A DNA stretch of 64,000 nucleotides from Mycoplasmopsis citelli (GTDB lineage: Bacteria; Bacillota_I; Bacilli_A; Mycoplasmatales; Metamycoplasmataceae), in assembly GCF_900660645.1 (NCBI RefSeq), contig NZ_LR215036.1, forward strand, positions 806,001-870,000. Reading direction: 5' to 3'. Made by a program: the position numbers and the translations under genes. Below are positions 31,884-42,120 of this stretch, piece after piece (the first letter of the stretch is position 1; each line of letters starts with the position of its first letter). A model generated the notes under the pieces. That model was not told where the DNA came from. It made no database searches and worked only from the letters and a program-made list of their open reading frames with translations.

Positions 31884-34800
31884 ATGAAATCATCAATTAA
31901 AAAACACTTATTATTATCTCTTGGAGGATTTTCTCTTATAGGAACTATTTTGGGTTTCGGAATAGGCTTTGGAACTGCTAAAACTATTAACCAAAATCAA
32001 ATTAGTTTTTTAAATAATCAATTAAATGCACTTAATTTAAAATTTCAAAAATATAATCTTGCAAATAAAGAAGACAAATTAAAAGTTCAAACATTACAAT
32101 CACAAAGCAACAATTTACAATTTTTAGTTCAAAACTTACAAGAAAGCGACTTATCTAGCGAAAATTTAGATGCTTCTTTAAGTGAAGTAAATCTACAAAA
32201 AATTTCTGAATCTGAAATTAGATATAAAGAATTAGAAAAACCACTTCAAAATTGAAAAGCTAATTTAGTTAAAAAAGTTTCTACTTTAAATAAAACACTC
32301 AAAAATCTTTTAGAGAAAAACAATAATTTAAACCAAGAAATTCGTCAAGGAGTTACTGATTCACTTAATAAAGGAAAAACTTTATTTAATTCATTAAAAG
32401 ATATTACTTTTCATGACAAAGATAGTACAATTAAAGCTTTTAAAAATATTCAAAAAGCTCAAAATATTTTTCTGAATCAATTAAATAGTAGTATTAATTT
32501 AATTATCGGACAAATTAGCAAGCATAAACAAGAAGTTGATGATTTAAATAATCAAATTGCTAAAAGAGATGAGAAAATCAAAGAATTAGCCGAAAAGCTT
32601 ATTAGTCAATTAATATTTTATTTAAAATTAATTGCACAATTTAAAAATAGTTTACAAGATTTTAATGATTTTGATTTTGCAGAAACTGATGCGGTTCAAT
32701 CTGAAAAAATTAAAACCCAAATTCAAGAAACAATAAAATTTATAGCCAAAAAAGAAATTCTTTTTAGTGAATTGCTAGATCAAATGAATGAATCGTTAGA
32801 TGAAGCTAAAGAAAACAATGATTATTCAGATGTTGAAAGCTATAATTTAAATATAGTACAAAAAAATTTCGAAAAAATTGTTAAAGAATACGATTTAGTT
32901 AGAAGTGCTATTATTCCTTTATATAAAAAATGAAATCAAGAAAAAGGAACACAAATTGTAAATCAAGCTAAACAAATTACTAATTTAGAAACTCAAAATC
33001 AAAACCTTCAAGTCCAAATAGATTCTTTAAATGCTCAAAAAACTACCTTAGAAGAAGATTTAATGAATAATTTAAATTCAGTACTTGAAAATCAAATTAC
33101 CGTTTTAAGCGGAATTGAAGATACTATTAGAAACTCAGATGATTCAAATGCTGAAAGTTTAGTAAATAATCTTAAAGATCAAATCGATAAATTAAAAGAT
33201 CTTAAAAGTAAATATAATATCGAAAATTATAATCAAACTTTCACACCAATTATTAACCAAGCACTTAGAACAGCTCAAGAAGTTATTAATGAATATAAAA
33301 TTACCGTATTTAATCCTTTGAAATCTCAGTATCAAAATATTTTAGATGAGTTAAATACAACTAAAGAACAATTACAAAGTACTCAATCTCAATTATCATC
33401 AAAACAAAGAGAACTTGAAGATACTCAAAGTGCTTTATCATTAATTCAAATTCAATTATCTGAGAGTCAAAATAACTTAGCAATTACTCGAAGTCATTTA
33501 CAAACTTTAAATAATGAAATTTTTTCTAACAAAGAAAAGGCCATAGATACTTTTAATTTCGTTAAAGAAATACATGATAATCTTAAAGTTAAAGCAAATA
33601 CTTTAACTACTAAAGTAGAAAGCAATGTTGATTTACAAGCTTTAAGAACTCAACTTGATAAACAGATTTTAAATATTGAAGAAACTGATACCTTAGAGCA
33701 AATTCAAGAAAAAATAAAATCTTTAATTAATCTTTCGACAAATCTTAACAGTGCTTATGGCGATACTTTACAAAAAGATTATGAAGCTAAAAGTATAGGA
33801 TTAACAGGTTTAATTACAAGTTTGAGAAATTCAAAAAACGAACTTCAAGCAACTATAAACTTTTTAGAAGGAAAACAAGCTACAAATATTAATAAAGTAT
33901 TACAAGAGTATAATGAAATAAAATCAAAAGCTACCACTATTAGAGATAAAGCTAAACAATATCAAATTAATACATCAGAACTTGATTCAGTTCTTCAATT
34001 AACAGAATTGAATATTCCTAGAAATAATCTAGAACAACAAATTAATTTTATTAGCGAATATACAACTAGAATCATCAATTTATCAAAACAAAGTATTAAT
34101 CTTCAAAATCAGTTGTTTAAAAAATCTGACAAATTATCCAAAACTATTTCTGATAGAAATAAACAACTTCAACATAATTTAGATCTTGCGAATTTTGAAA
34201 TTCAAGGTAAAGTAAGAATAATTGGACATTTAACAGATCGAGTTAAAGATTTAGAAAAACAATTAAAATCAAAAATAAATCAATTAGAAAATCAAAATCA
34301 AATTTTATCTTCAACCCAAGAAGAACTTCGACAAAAAAGCAGAGAAATTCAAAATCAAAATAATTTAATTAACCAAAACAAAGATAAACTATCAGAAGCT
34401 CTGGCTAATTATACAAAATACAGAAACGTTATTTTAAATTCAAATGTTTATCAAAATGCAACTAGAGGTTTTATGTTTGATCCATATTTCACCAATTTAT
34501 CTACAACCGATCAACAAATCAAAACAGGGTACACAAGTAAATCAGACAAAGACAAATATGGAGAATATTTCACTCTTTTAAATCCTGGAATAACCCCACA
34601 ACAAGTTTCTGTTACTAATAAACTCAATTTATTGACTAAAAAATCACAAAAAGATGTGTACAAATTCAGAATTTATTACATTGACGATAAAGAAACTAAC
34701 GATTCTGAAAAGCTTAAATTCAAAGATATTCAAATTGATAGAAAAAAACTTGAAAATAATACAACTTTTTATACAGAGTTATATTCAGAAGAAACTAAGT

Positions 34801-35027
34801 GAAAATATCCTGGTAAAAAACTATATACCACAGAATTTGTTATCACAAAATTAATTGCTGGTTCAAGTAATAAAATTGAATTTACCAATGTTATTGCTTC
34901 TTCATCTGTTTTAGATAAAAATATACAAAGATCAACATACTCAAATTCAGACATTTATCCACACATAACAATTTCTAAATTAATTTCATCATCAAGACCA
35001 ATAATTTCTGTTCAAGAAATTGAATAA
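31884..35027 (+). CDS. Giant coiled-coil membrane-anchored protein, copy A
   Basis: 1047 aa. An N-terminal hydrophobic segment (about 10-33; Gly-rich, FGIGFGTAKT) without lipobox Cys suggests a signal anchor. Residues ~40-850 are almost continuous heptad-type coiled coil with Gln/Lys/Glu/Leu-rich repeats. The last ~190 residues are non-coiled and probably globular (SNVYQNATRG...). A paralogue lies at 56719-60062 with matching central (LKSKY.xENY.QTF) and C-terminal blocks. A surface stalk or cytoadherence/motility role is possible but not shown. An AAGGACC ribosome site is present. Confidence 0.7.
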
Positions 35028-35072
35028 AATATAATGTAAACCATAAAATTTGGACATCAAAAATCTAAACTT

Positions 35073-35120
35073 AATCAACTAGTACATGATTTATAATTTT
35101 CTGACCTAGTTGATTTTTTT
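35073..35120 (+). terminator. Terminator of coiled-coil protein A
   Basis: AATCAACTAG / CTAGTTGATT with a 23-nt loop, then a run of seven T. Confidence 0.65.
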
Positions 35121-35222
35121 ATTTTTTAATTATTTTGCTTTATTTATTAAATGTATAATTTTATTAATATACTTTTTCATAATAAAAATTTAATTTAAAA
35201 CAAATATTTTAAGGAGAAAAAA

Positions 35223-37282
35223 GTGGCAAAAGACACCAGCAAAAGACACAATCTATAGAACCTCTTATTAGAGATGCATTTAATTTAGTGTTAAGAAGTT
35301 ATGGATTAGATGTTAAAATAGAACAACAAAGTTTAAACTTCGAAATTGATAATGCGTTAAAAGATTACGAATCTAAAAACGGAGGATCAGGAGGAAATCG
35401 TCCTGATGCTAAATTACTACTTAAAAGTAAAAGCGGAAAATATTATCCTATTTTAATTGAATATAAAGGATATAAAAATAAACTTGAAAAATTAAATTCC
35501 AAAGGCGAAGTGAATAACTGAAACAAAAACAATGAACCAATATTTGAAAACATTAGAGATTATGCTGTTAATGGAGCGGTTCATTATGCAAATGCTTTGC
35601 TTCACCTTACTAGTTACACCGATGTAATTGCCATTGGTGTAACAGGATATCTTGATAGTTTTAATAATCCAAAACATCTAATCGGTGTTTATTATGTTTC
35701 TAAAGAAAACTTTGGAATAGGTCAAAAAGTTGGAGAATATAGCGACTTATCATTTCTTAAAAAAGAACACTTTGATGATTTTATTGATAAAGTTAAATTA
35801 CTATCTTTAACCGAAGAAGAACTCAAAGCATTGCAAAGAAAACGTGAAAAAGCTATTGATGCCAGCTTAATTAAGCTTAATAATGATATTTATCAAAATG
35901 AAACGGGCCTTTCTCCAGAAGATCGTATTTATTTAGTTGCGGCCACAATTATCGCTACTTTAGGTATTCCAGAAGAAGGAGTAACTTCTCTTTCTAAAAA
36001 TGATTTAAATTCTTCAGAAGAAACAGGAGAAAGAGACGGAGATATTCTTATTCGAAAAATTTCTAACTTTTTTGATAAGAAAAAAATTCCAAACACTAAA
36101 AAAGAACTTATTATAAGAACCTTAGAAAATACACTTAAATCCGAAAGAATTAATAAGTCAGTTAATGGTGAAAGTCAACTTAAAAGAATTTTTATCAAAA
36201 TTGTTGATGATTTAGGCTTTTACTATAAAACAGGTCTTACAACAGATTTTACTGGGAAATTGTTTAATGAAATGTATAAGTGACTTCGTTTTAGCGAAGA
36301 CGAAGAGAACGATGTAGTTTTAACACCTTCATATGTAGCAACTCTTTTAGCAAAACTTGCAAAAGTTAATAAAGATAGTTATGTTTGAAATTTTGCCACC
36401 GGTTCAGGAGGTCTTTTAGTAGCCGCTCGAAATGAGATGATTGAAGATGCTAAAAGAAAAATTAAATCTCCAGAAGAATTAACACAAAAAATCATTAGTA
36501 TTAATGCAGAACAACTCTTAGGAGTTGAGCGTTTAGAAAAAATTTATATGCTTGCTGTTATTAATATGATCTTAATGGGAGATGGGAGCTCTAATATTTT
36601 AAATAAAGATTCGCTACTTGAATTTGAAGGAAATTATGAATTTGGAAAAGAAAATCAAAAATTTCCTGCTACTGCTTTTATTTTAAATCCGCCTTATTCA
36701 GCATCTGGAAATGGAATGATTTTTGTGCAAAAAGCATTAAATTTAATGGATAAAGGATATGCTTCAATTATTATTCAAGCATCAGCTGGAACCGGAAAAG
36801 CTAAATCACATAATCAATCAATATTGGAAAAACACACCTTATTAGCAAGTATTAAAATGCCTATTGATATTTTTATTGGAAAATCAAGTGTGCAAACTTA
36901 TATTTATGTTTTTAAAGTTGGTGAACCACACCACAAAGATAATCTTGTTAAGTTTATTGATTTTAGTTATGATGGATATACTCGAACAAGTCGCAAAAAA
37001 ATAAAAATTAATTTAGTAGATTCAGATCATGCAAAGCAAAGATATCAAGAAGTTGTTGATCTTGTTCATTTTGGAAGGAAAAAACTTAAAATTTTTAATG
37101 AAGACCAATATTTTGAAGGTTATATTAATCCGAAAAATGGAGCTGATTGAAATCAATCTAAACCTATAATAAAAATACCTGTTTTAAATGATTTTAAAAA
37201 TACTGTTGCTGATTTTCTTGCATGAGAAGTTTCAAATTTAATTAAAAGTAAAAACTTAGAGGATGAAAATCTAAAAAAGTAA
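35223..37282 (+). CDS. hsdM: Type I DNA methyltransferase subunit (HsdM), copy 2, out of frame at its 5' end
   Basis: A near-duplicate of the gene at 323-2385, about 690 aa if start and body are joined. GTG 35223 has a good ribosome site (AAGGAG), but its frame stops at a TAG after 11 codons. The body continues in the next frame from the 13-bp repeat at 35227-35249. NPPY is present. The SAM-motif region reads NFATGSGG where copy 1 has DFATGSGG, an Asp-to-Asn change that could weaken activity. Differences from copy 1 are concentrated near residues 20-45 and 110-125 and just after the KWLRF segment. It ends in the same CTA AAA AAG TAA context as copy 1. Confidence 0.83.
35227..35249 (+). repeat. 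13-bp tandem repeat in the hsdM2 5' coding end (putative phase switch)
   Basis: The unit CAAAAGACACCAG plus a partial second copy matches 327-349. One more unit would fuse the GTG frame to the body, reading MAKDTSKRHQQKTQSIEP. Both loci are in the same apparent OFF state. Confidence 0.6.
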
Positions 37283-37321
37283 ATACCTCACTGGAAAATC
37301 AGTTAAAAACTATCCAGTGAG
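37273..37321 (+). promoter_or_regulatory. Putative -1 frameshift signal between hsdM2 and hsdS2
   Basis: A_AAA_AAG (37273-37279), a 7-nt spacer, then CTCACTGGA (37287-37295) pairing with TCCAGTGAG (37313-37321). The loop sequence differs from copy 1 but has the same 17-nt length. The -1 frame opens hsdS2. Confidence 0.6.
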
Positions 37322-37599
37322 AGGAATATAAAATAGAGGATTTATTTAAAAAATTAAAAACCAAAAAAATAAAATTAAAAGTATCAAATCTATTAAAAAA
37401 ACCAAATAAAGAATTTAATTTACCAGCAGTAACTGCATCAACAGAAAATCAAGGTTATGCAGGTTATGTTAATGAATTAAAAGCGACAGTTTTAGAAAGA
37501 GTAATTTCGATTACAGCTAATGGAAAACCTGAAGCATTTTTTCAAAGCAATAAGTTTACTATTTTACAAGATGCTTATTCAATTGATGATAGTCTGTAA
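37279..37599 (+). pseudogene. hsdS: Truncated HsdS (part of the first recognition domain), copy 2
   Basis: 106 codons from the slip point to TAA. It begins like HsdS1 (QWEEYKIEDLF), then diverges as a different recognition domain (NLPAVTASTENQGYAGYV). It stops after TILQDAYSIDDSL, where a full HsdS would have about 290 more residues. A terminator follows at once. It is probably a remnant, or a silent cassette that could recombine with hsdS1. A half-size HsdS acting as a dimer is less likely because the conserved helical region is missing. Confidence 0.75.
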
Positions 37600-37614
37600 A
37601 ATTTGTGGGTAGAG

Positions 37615-37647
37615 AAAAATTCACATCCTTAGGGGTGTGAATTTTTT
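37615..37647 (+). terminator. Terminator after hsdS2
   Basis: AAAAATTCACATCC pairs with the GGGTGTGAATTTTT region (37634-37647, one wobble pair) and is followed by T residues. Confidence 0.7.
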
Positions 37648-37669
37648 ATTTTAAAGCAAAGGAGATTTA

Positions 37670-37726
37670 ATGAAAAATAATACAACCCGATGAAAATTTA
37701 ATAATCAAAAATACTTTAGGAAATAA
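37670..37726 (+). CDS. Tiny ORF ahead of the C5 methyltransferase
   Basis: 18 codons (MKNNTTRWKFNNQKYFRK) with a strong ribosome site (AAAGGAG) 6 nt before the ATG; the methyltransferase ATG follows 11 bp after the stop. It could be a leader peptide coupling translation to the weakly preceded methyltransferase start, or the remnant 5' end of a lost gene. There is no homology call. Confidence 0.35.
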
Positions 37727-37737
37727 AAAAATTAATC

Positions 37738-39375
37738 ATGCAGACACTTAGAATATTTGAAGCTTTTGCTGGGCTTGGAGCTCAAATAAAAGCTCTTAAA
37801 AAACTTGGAAACGAAAAAGGTTTTCACGTTGAAAGCGTTGGTTCTATTGAATGGGGAATTAATCAAATTATTTCATATCAAATTTTAAATTTTGGCCACC
37901 TTAAACCCGAAAAAAATTTTACTAAAGAACAATTAATTGAAAAACTTACTCCTTACACTTTTAGTTTTGATACTAAAAACGAAATCAAAGTTAATTATTT
38001 TAATTCACTTAGCGAAGAAAAACTACAAAGGATGTTTCCTTACCTTTACTCATTTGTTAATCCTTTGTATTTTAGGAAAGTTTATAAAAAATCCCCACCA
38101 AATAACCATACTGATATTAAACAGTTTACTCAACTACCTGAAAATATCGATATCTTTACTTATTCATTTCCCTGTGTTGGTTTTTCACAAGCTGGACCCC
38201 AACAAGGATTTGATAATCCACAAAGTCAATTAATTTATGAAGTTAAACGGATTTTAGAAACTAATTTAGATAAATTACCAAAAGTATTAATTTTAGAAAA
38301 TGTTCCTGCTTTAGTTGGACCAAAATTTTTAGGAGATTTTGAACGTTGAGTTGAATTTTTATCTACTATTGGATATCACACTACTTGAGAAGTAATTAAT
38401 TCAGCTAATTTAGGGTCGGCTCAAAATCGTAAACGGGTATATGCTGTTTCGATTTTAAAATCTGTATCTTCAGAACCTTTTAAATTTAAAGATGTCAAGC
38501 AAAAAGAAATTTTTTTGGAAGATATTTTAGATCCTAACTTAGACTATCGAAACTATAATCATTTATTAACTAAACACCCATTAGGAAAATTTACAACATC
38601 TTTTAATAACATCACAAGTACAAGATTGAGCAACAATTTTTCAAACTTTAATTCATATGCTCAAGTTTTCTTAGCTCAAGGTAAAGGACCAACACTTACA
38701 GCACAAGGAACAAATTCTGATTTAAAATTTTACTTTCCTGAGCAAAATACACTGAGAATTATTTCACCAAAAGAAGCTTTTGTTTATATGGGATTTGATC
38801 AAGAAGATTTTAATTTAATTGAACAAAGCGATTTAATTACCGAAACTCAAATGAAACTTCTTGCCGGAAATTCTATTAGTATTCAAGCTCTTTATAGTAT
38901 TTTTAGCAATATTTTTGATTATTTAAATAAGCACAATTTTTGATTATTACCACATCATTATAAAACTCAATCACAACGCAAAAAGCTTTCTTTATATGAG
39001 CTCATTGATATTGAACGACATAAATTCATCACTACTAAAAAATTAAGGTTTTATAAAGAAACAATTCGCAAGTATTGTCAGAATAAGGAAATTTATGAAC
39101 CGAAAAAATGAATGAAAATTATTCATTCAAATTTTAAAAAAGAAGGAATTTATAGTTCATTATTTAAAGCTTCACGAGCACTATGAGATAAAAACTTTTT
39201 AGATCGTCCATATTATAAACTTGGACCTAATGGATTATTTATTCCTATAACTTTGAATGTTCTTTACCAATGGCTTACTAAAATTTATTTTTTTGATTTA
39301 ATCCCACAACTACAAACACAATTAACCAAAGGAGAACAAAATGATCCCATCCAAAACCAAAATGTTTTATATTAA
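37738..39375 (+). CDS. DNA (cytosine-5-)-methyltransferase with C-terminal extension
   Basis: 545 aa. Motif I is FEAFAGLGAQ (about 7-16). Catalytic motif IV is FPCVGFSQAG with Cys146. Motif VI is LILENVPAL, motif VIII QNRKRVY, and motif X LLAGNSISIQAL near residue 380. About 145 residues follow motif X, where typical M.HhaI-like enzymes end; this part is basic and helical (YKTQSQRKKLSLYELIDIERHKF) and may be a DNA-binding or regulatory domain. No cognate endonuclease is next to it. It overlaps the next gene by 35 bp. It is the first gene of the accessory block behind the hsdS2 remnant. Confidence 0.9.
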
Positions 39376-40003
39376 AGCTTTATGACCAATCTTTTTTAGT
39401 GGTCAGTTAGTTATATTTATTAATTATTTTCATTTTTCAAAAGAGTATATTTGATTAAGTGTTTTTATTTTACTTTGAAGTTTATTAATAGTTTTATTTA
39501 AGTTTAGCGAAAATATCCAAAATCTATTTTATAAATTTAAGTATAAAAAAATCTTTTTAAAATACAATTATCAACTCACTCAACAAAAAGCTGTTGATGA
39601 GCTTAAAAAAGAAATTATCAATAACACTCCAAAAGCTTTTAAAAATATTAAAGATGAAACTGAAATTGAATCTTTAAAACATCAAGAAAAAGTATTTTTA
39701 AATAACATAAACTTAGAACTTCAACAAGTTAAACAATTATCTTCTAATCCATCATTTGGCGAAATTCAATCAATTTATAAAAAAATAAAGAACAACAACA
39801 TCACACAAATTGATCAAATGATTAATCAATTACAAAAAAATGAAAATCTTAAATTTTTAGCAGCTCAAAAAGCTAACATTATAACACGAGCTAATGAACT
39901 AAAACGTAAAGCATCTAGTTCATATAACCATTCTTTTCAAATTGAACTTTTAAAAAATACACACGAATCTTCAAAAATTGAACAAATAAAGGAGACTCAA
40001 TAA
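39341..40003 (+). CDS. Membrane protein with coiled-coil tail (accessory element)
   Basis: 220 aa, not recognised. Two adjacent hydrophobic segments (about 12-32 and 38-58) are followed by a long charged helical domain rich in Lys, Gln and Glu. The ATG lies within the end of the methyltransferase gene behind AAAGGAG, and the stop shares a base with the next start. This tight packing suggests one operon running from the methyltransferase through the transfer genes. Confidence 0.6.
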
Positions 40004-40443
40004 TGTACTTGTGATTATTCGAATTATTTATTCCTATTTTTATAATTAGCTTAATTACTAAATTTATCTTTGAAATCTTTTTTCCACACAAAAGAAATCT
40101 TAATTATTTAGTTAATGTAGGATCTGTTAATTTAACTTTTATTCCAATATTTTTCTATTTATTTTCTGTAAGAAAAATATCAACAGAAATGTTTGCTGTT
40201 TTAATTGTTTTATCTAATATTGTTTTAATTTTTGATTTACTAATTTTAGTTAAATTAATTAGAAATATTTATTTTAATCATATTTTAAGCAAAATTTTAG
40301 ATTCAGAACAAAAGAATAAAGATATTGCATATTTAATTTATCGTTATAAATCTCAAGGAGCAACTATTAATAAGAAAAATGCCGAAAAACTTAAAGATGT
40401 AGATCCTAATCTTTTGATGGTTCGATTTAATGTTAAAAATTAA
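40003..40443 (+). CDS. Small membrane protein (accessory element)
   Basis: 146 aa with three or four membrane segments in the first ~95 residues and a polar C-terminus (SEQKNKDIAYLIYRYKSQGATI...). It overlaps both neighbours (1 bp upstream, 14 bp downstream). It is not recognised beyond its place in the element. Confidence 0.6.
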
Positions 40444-41350
40444 ATTTTTAATTCCTTTAGGAGTTCTTATTTCTAGCAATATTTTCTTAAGCAGTTGTGT
40501 TTTTAATAAAAATGTTTTTCGTTTTGTTGATAATTCTTCATTTGAAACTCAAAAAAATTCCCCAGAACCCTTACAACCATCTTTAAAAGCAGAATTTCAA
40601 AGCGAAGAAGATAACCAAGGTTTTTTTGGTTTTGATGATGCCTTTGAATATTTTTTAATTTCAGAAACCACTCCAATTGCTTTAAAAAATTGAAACAAAC
40701 GTAAAAATGAGTTTCTAGCAAATCGAAATTGAGTAAAAACAAAATTAGATTATAGAGATAATGATTATGTTAATGAATTAAAAAATGAAGAAATTCAACA
40801 AACAAACCAGGATGATACATTTGAATTTTCAATTCAACAGATAACAAAAGATGCTCAAATAAAAAAGTTTAATTATGAGCATATTTGATTTAATAAAAGC
40901 ATTTCAGATTTACAATATTTTGTTCTTTTTGCTATCAAAGGAGAGCAGTTAGCATATTTACAACGGGAAATAATTAACTCATTAATTGATTATAAACAAC
41001 AAACAAATCAAAGCAACTTTAATAAATTAATTGAGTTGTTTATTCGATTTATTAATTCTGAAAATTATGCTTTATTTTCAAATACTTATAATGAATTTAT
41101 TGAGTTTTTTGACTTTGATAATTTTGATTATAAGAAAAATGTTAAAAGTTTATATGCTTTTTTAATTGATCAAAAAACAAAGAATGATTTTAAAGCTTTA
41201 GAAGATAAACAATTATTTGAACAAATTAAAATTTTTCTCTCTCAACAAATATCAATTAAAATTTTACAAACCCATTTTAACGAAGTAAACTTTGATTTAC
41301 TAGTTCATAAACCACCAATTAAAGAAAGGAAATCAAATAATGACCAATAA
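40430..41350 (+). CDS. Lipoprotein (accessory element)
   Basis: 306 aa. The signal peptide MLKIKFLIPLGVLISSNIFL runs to the lipobox LSSC, then a low-complexity Asp/Glu/Gln region and a mainly helical body. The ATG sits in the end of the previous gene. A surface lipoprotein at this place is typical of mycoplasma conjugative elements. Its function in mating or surface exclusion is not known. Internal Trp codons are TGA. Confidence 0.65.
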
Positions 41351-41690
41351 CTTAGAACTTAATATTTTTACTTATACTGGTAAAGAAAATAATAAAAACT
41401 TATTTTTAATGTTTACCAATAAAAATAAAGACAAAATCTTTTTTACCGAATTATTAAAAGAACCTTTTAAGGAAGATTTAAACACTCAAATTAGTTTTCA
41501 AAGTCTTTTAAATAAAAAATTTTTTGTCAATCCCAAAAAATTCTTTACAACCAGTTCAAAAGATAATTTTTTAAATTCTTGCGATTTTTCTTTAGACAAA
41601 ATTTCGCTGGTAGATTTTGATAATTCATTATCTTTATTAGAAATATACTCATATGTTGTGAGTAAAAAAACTCAAATCTTATATTTGTAA
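41340..41690 (+). CDS. Hypothetical protein (accessory element)
   Basis: 116 aa, not recognised. It is soluble, rich in Phe, Asn and Lys, with no Trp and no signal sequence. It overlaps the lipoprotein gene by 11 bp and has its own AAAGGA ribosome site. It ends 16 bp before the SSB gene, so it may act with DNA processing, but this is only context. Confidence 0.5.
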   Translation: MTNNLELNIFTYTGKENNKNLFLMFTNKNKDKIFFTELLKEPFKEDLNTQISFQSLLNKKFFVNPKKFFTTSSKDNFLNSCDFSLDKISLVDFDNSLSLLEIYSYVVSKKTQILYL

Positions 41691-41706
41691 ACTAAAAAGG
41701 AGTTTT

Positions 41707-42120
41707 ATGAACCAAGTATATTTAAAAGGAACTTTAGTTAACCCGATTAAATGAATCTTAAATAGAAAAAATGAATATTATGCTTTTTTGACAATTTTAA
41801 CTCAAAATGACGATAAAAGCAAATCATATATTTCTGTTTACTTAACTAAAAACTTTAAAATATGGGAACACTCACTTAAAAAAGATACTTCGTTATTTAT
41901 TCAAGGACACATCATTACTGGATATAATGCTCAACAAGCAAAAAATTTCACTTATGTTTTAGCTCATAGTCTCGAAATTCTTCATAATAAATTTAACAAT
42001 TTAAATGAAGAATTCAAAAACACAAATCAGTTAATTTCACAATCCCAAAATAATCCTACGCAATTTCAAAAACCTAATGAAACTTCAAGCATTATTTTTG
42101 ATAAAGAAGAATGAGAATAA
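41707..42120 (+). CDS. ssb: Single-stranded DNA-binding protein (element-encoded)
   Basis: 137 aa. It opens like SSB (MNQVYLKGTLVNPIKW), followed by OB-fold-like strands (SYISVYLTKNFKIW; SLFIQGHIITGY), a Gln/Asn-rich linker, and an acidic tip ending IIFDKEEWE in place of the usual DDDIPF. It probably coats transferred single-stranded DNA. A Shine-Dalgarno (AAAGGAG) precedes the ATG. It overlaps the next gene by 10 bp. Confidence 0.7.
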
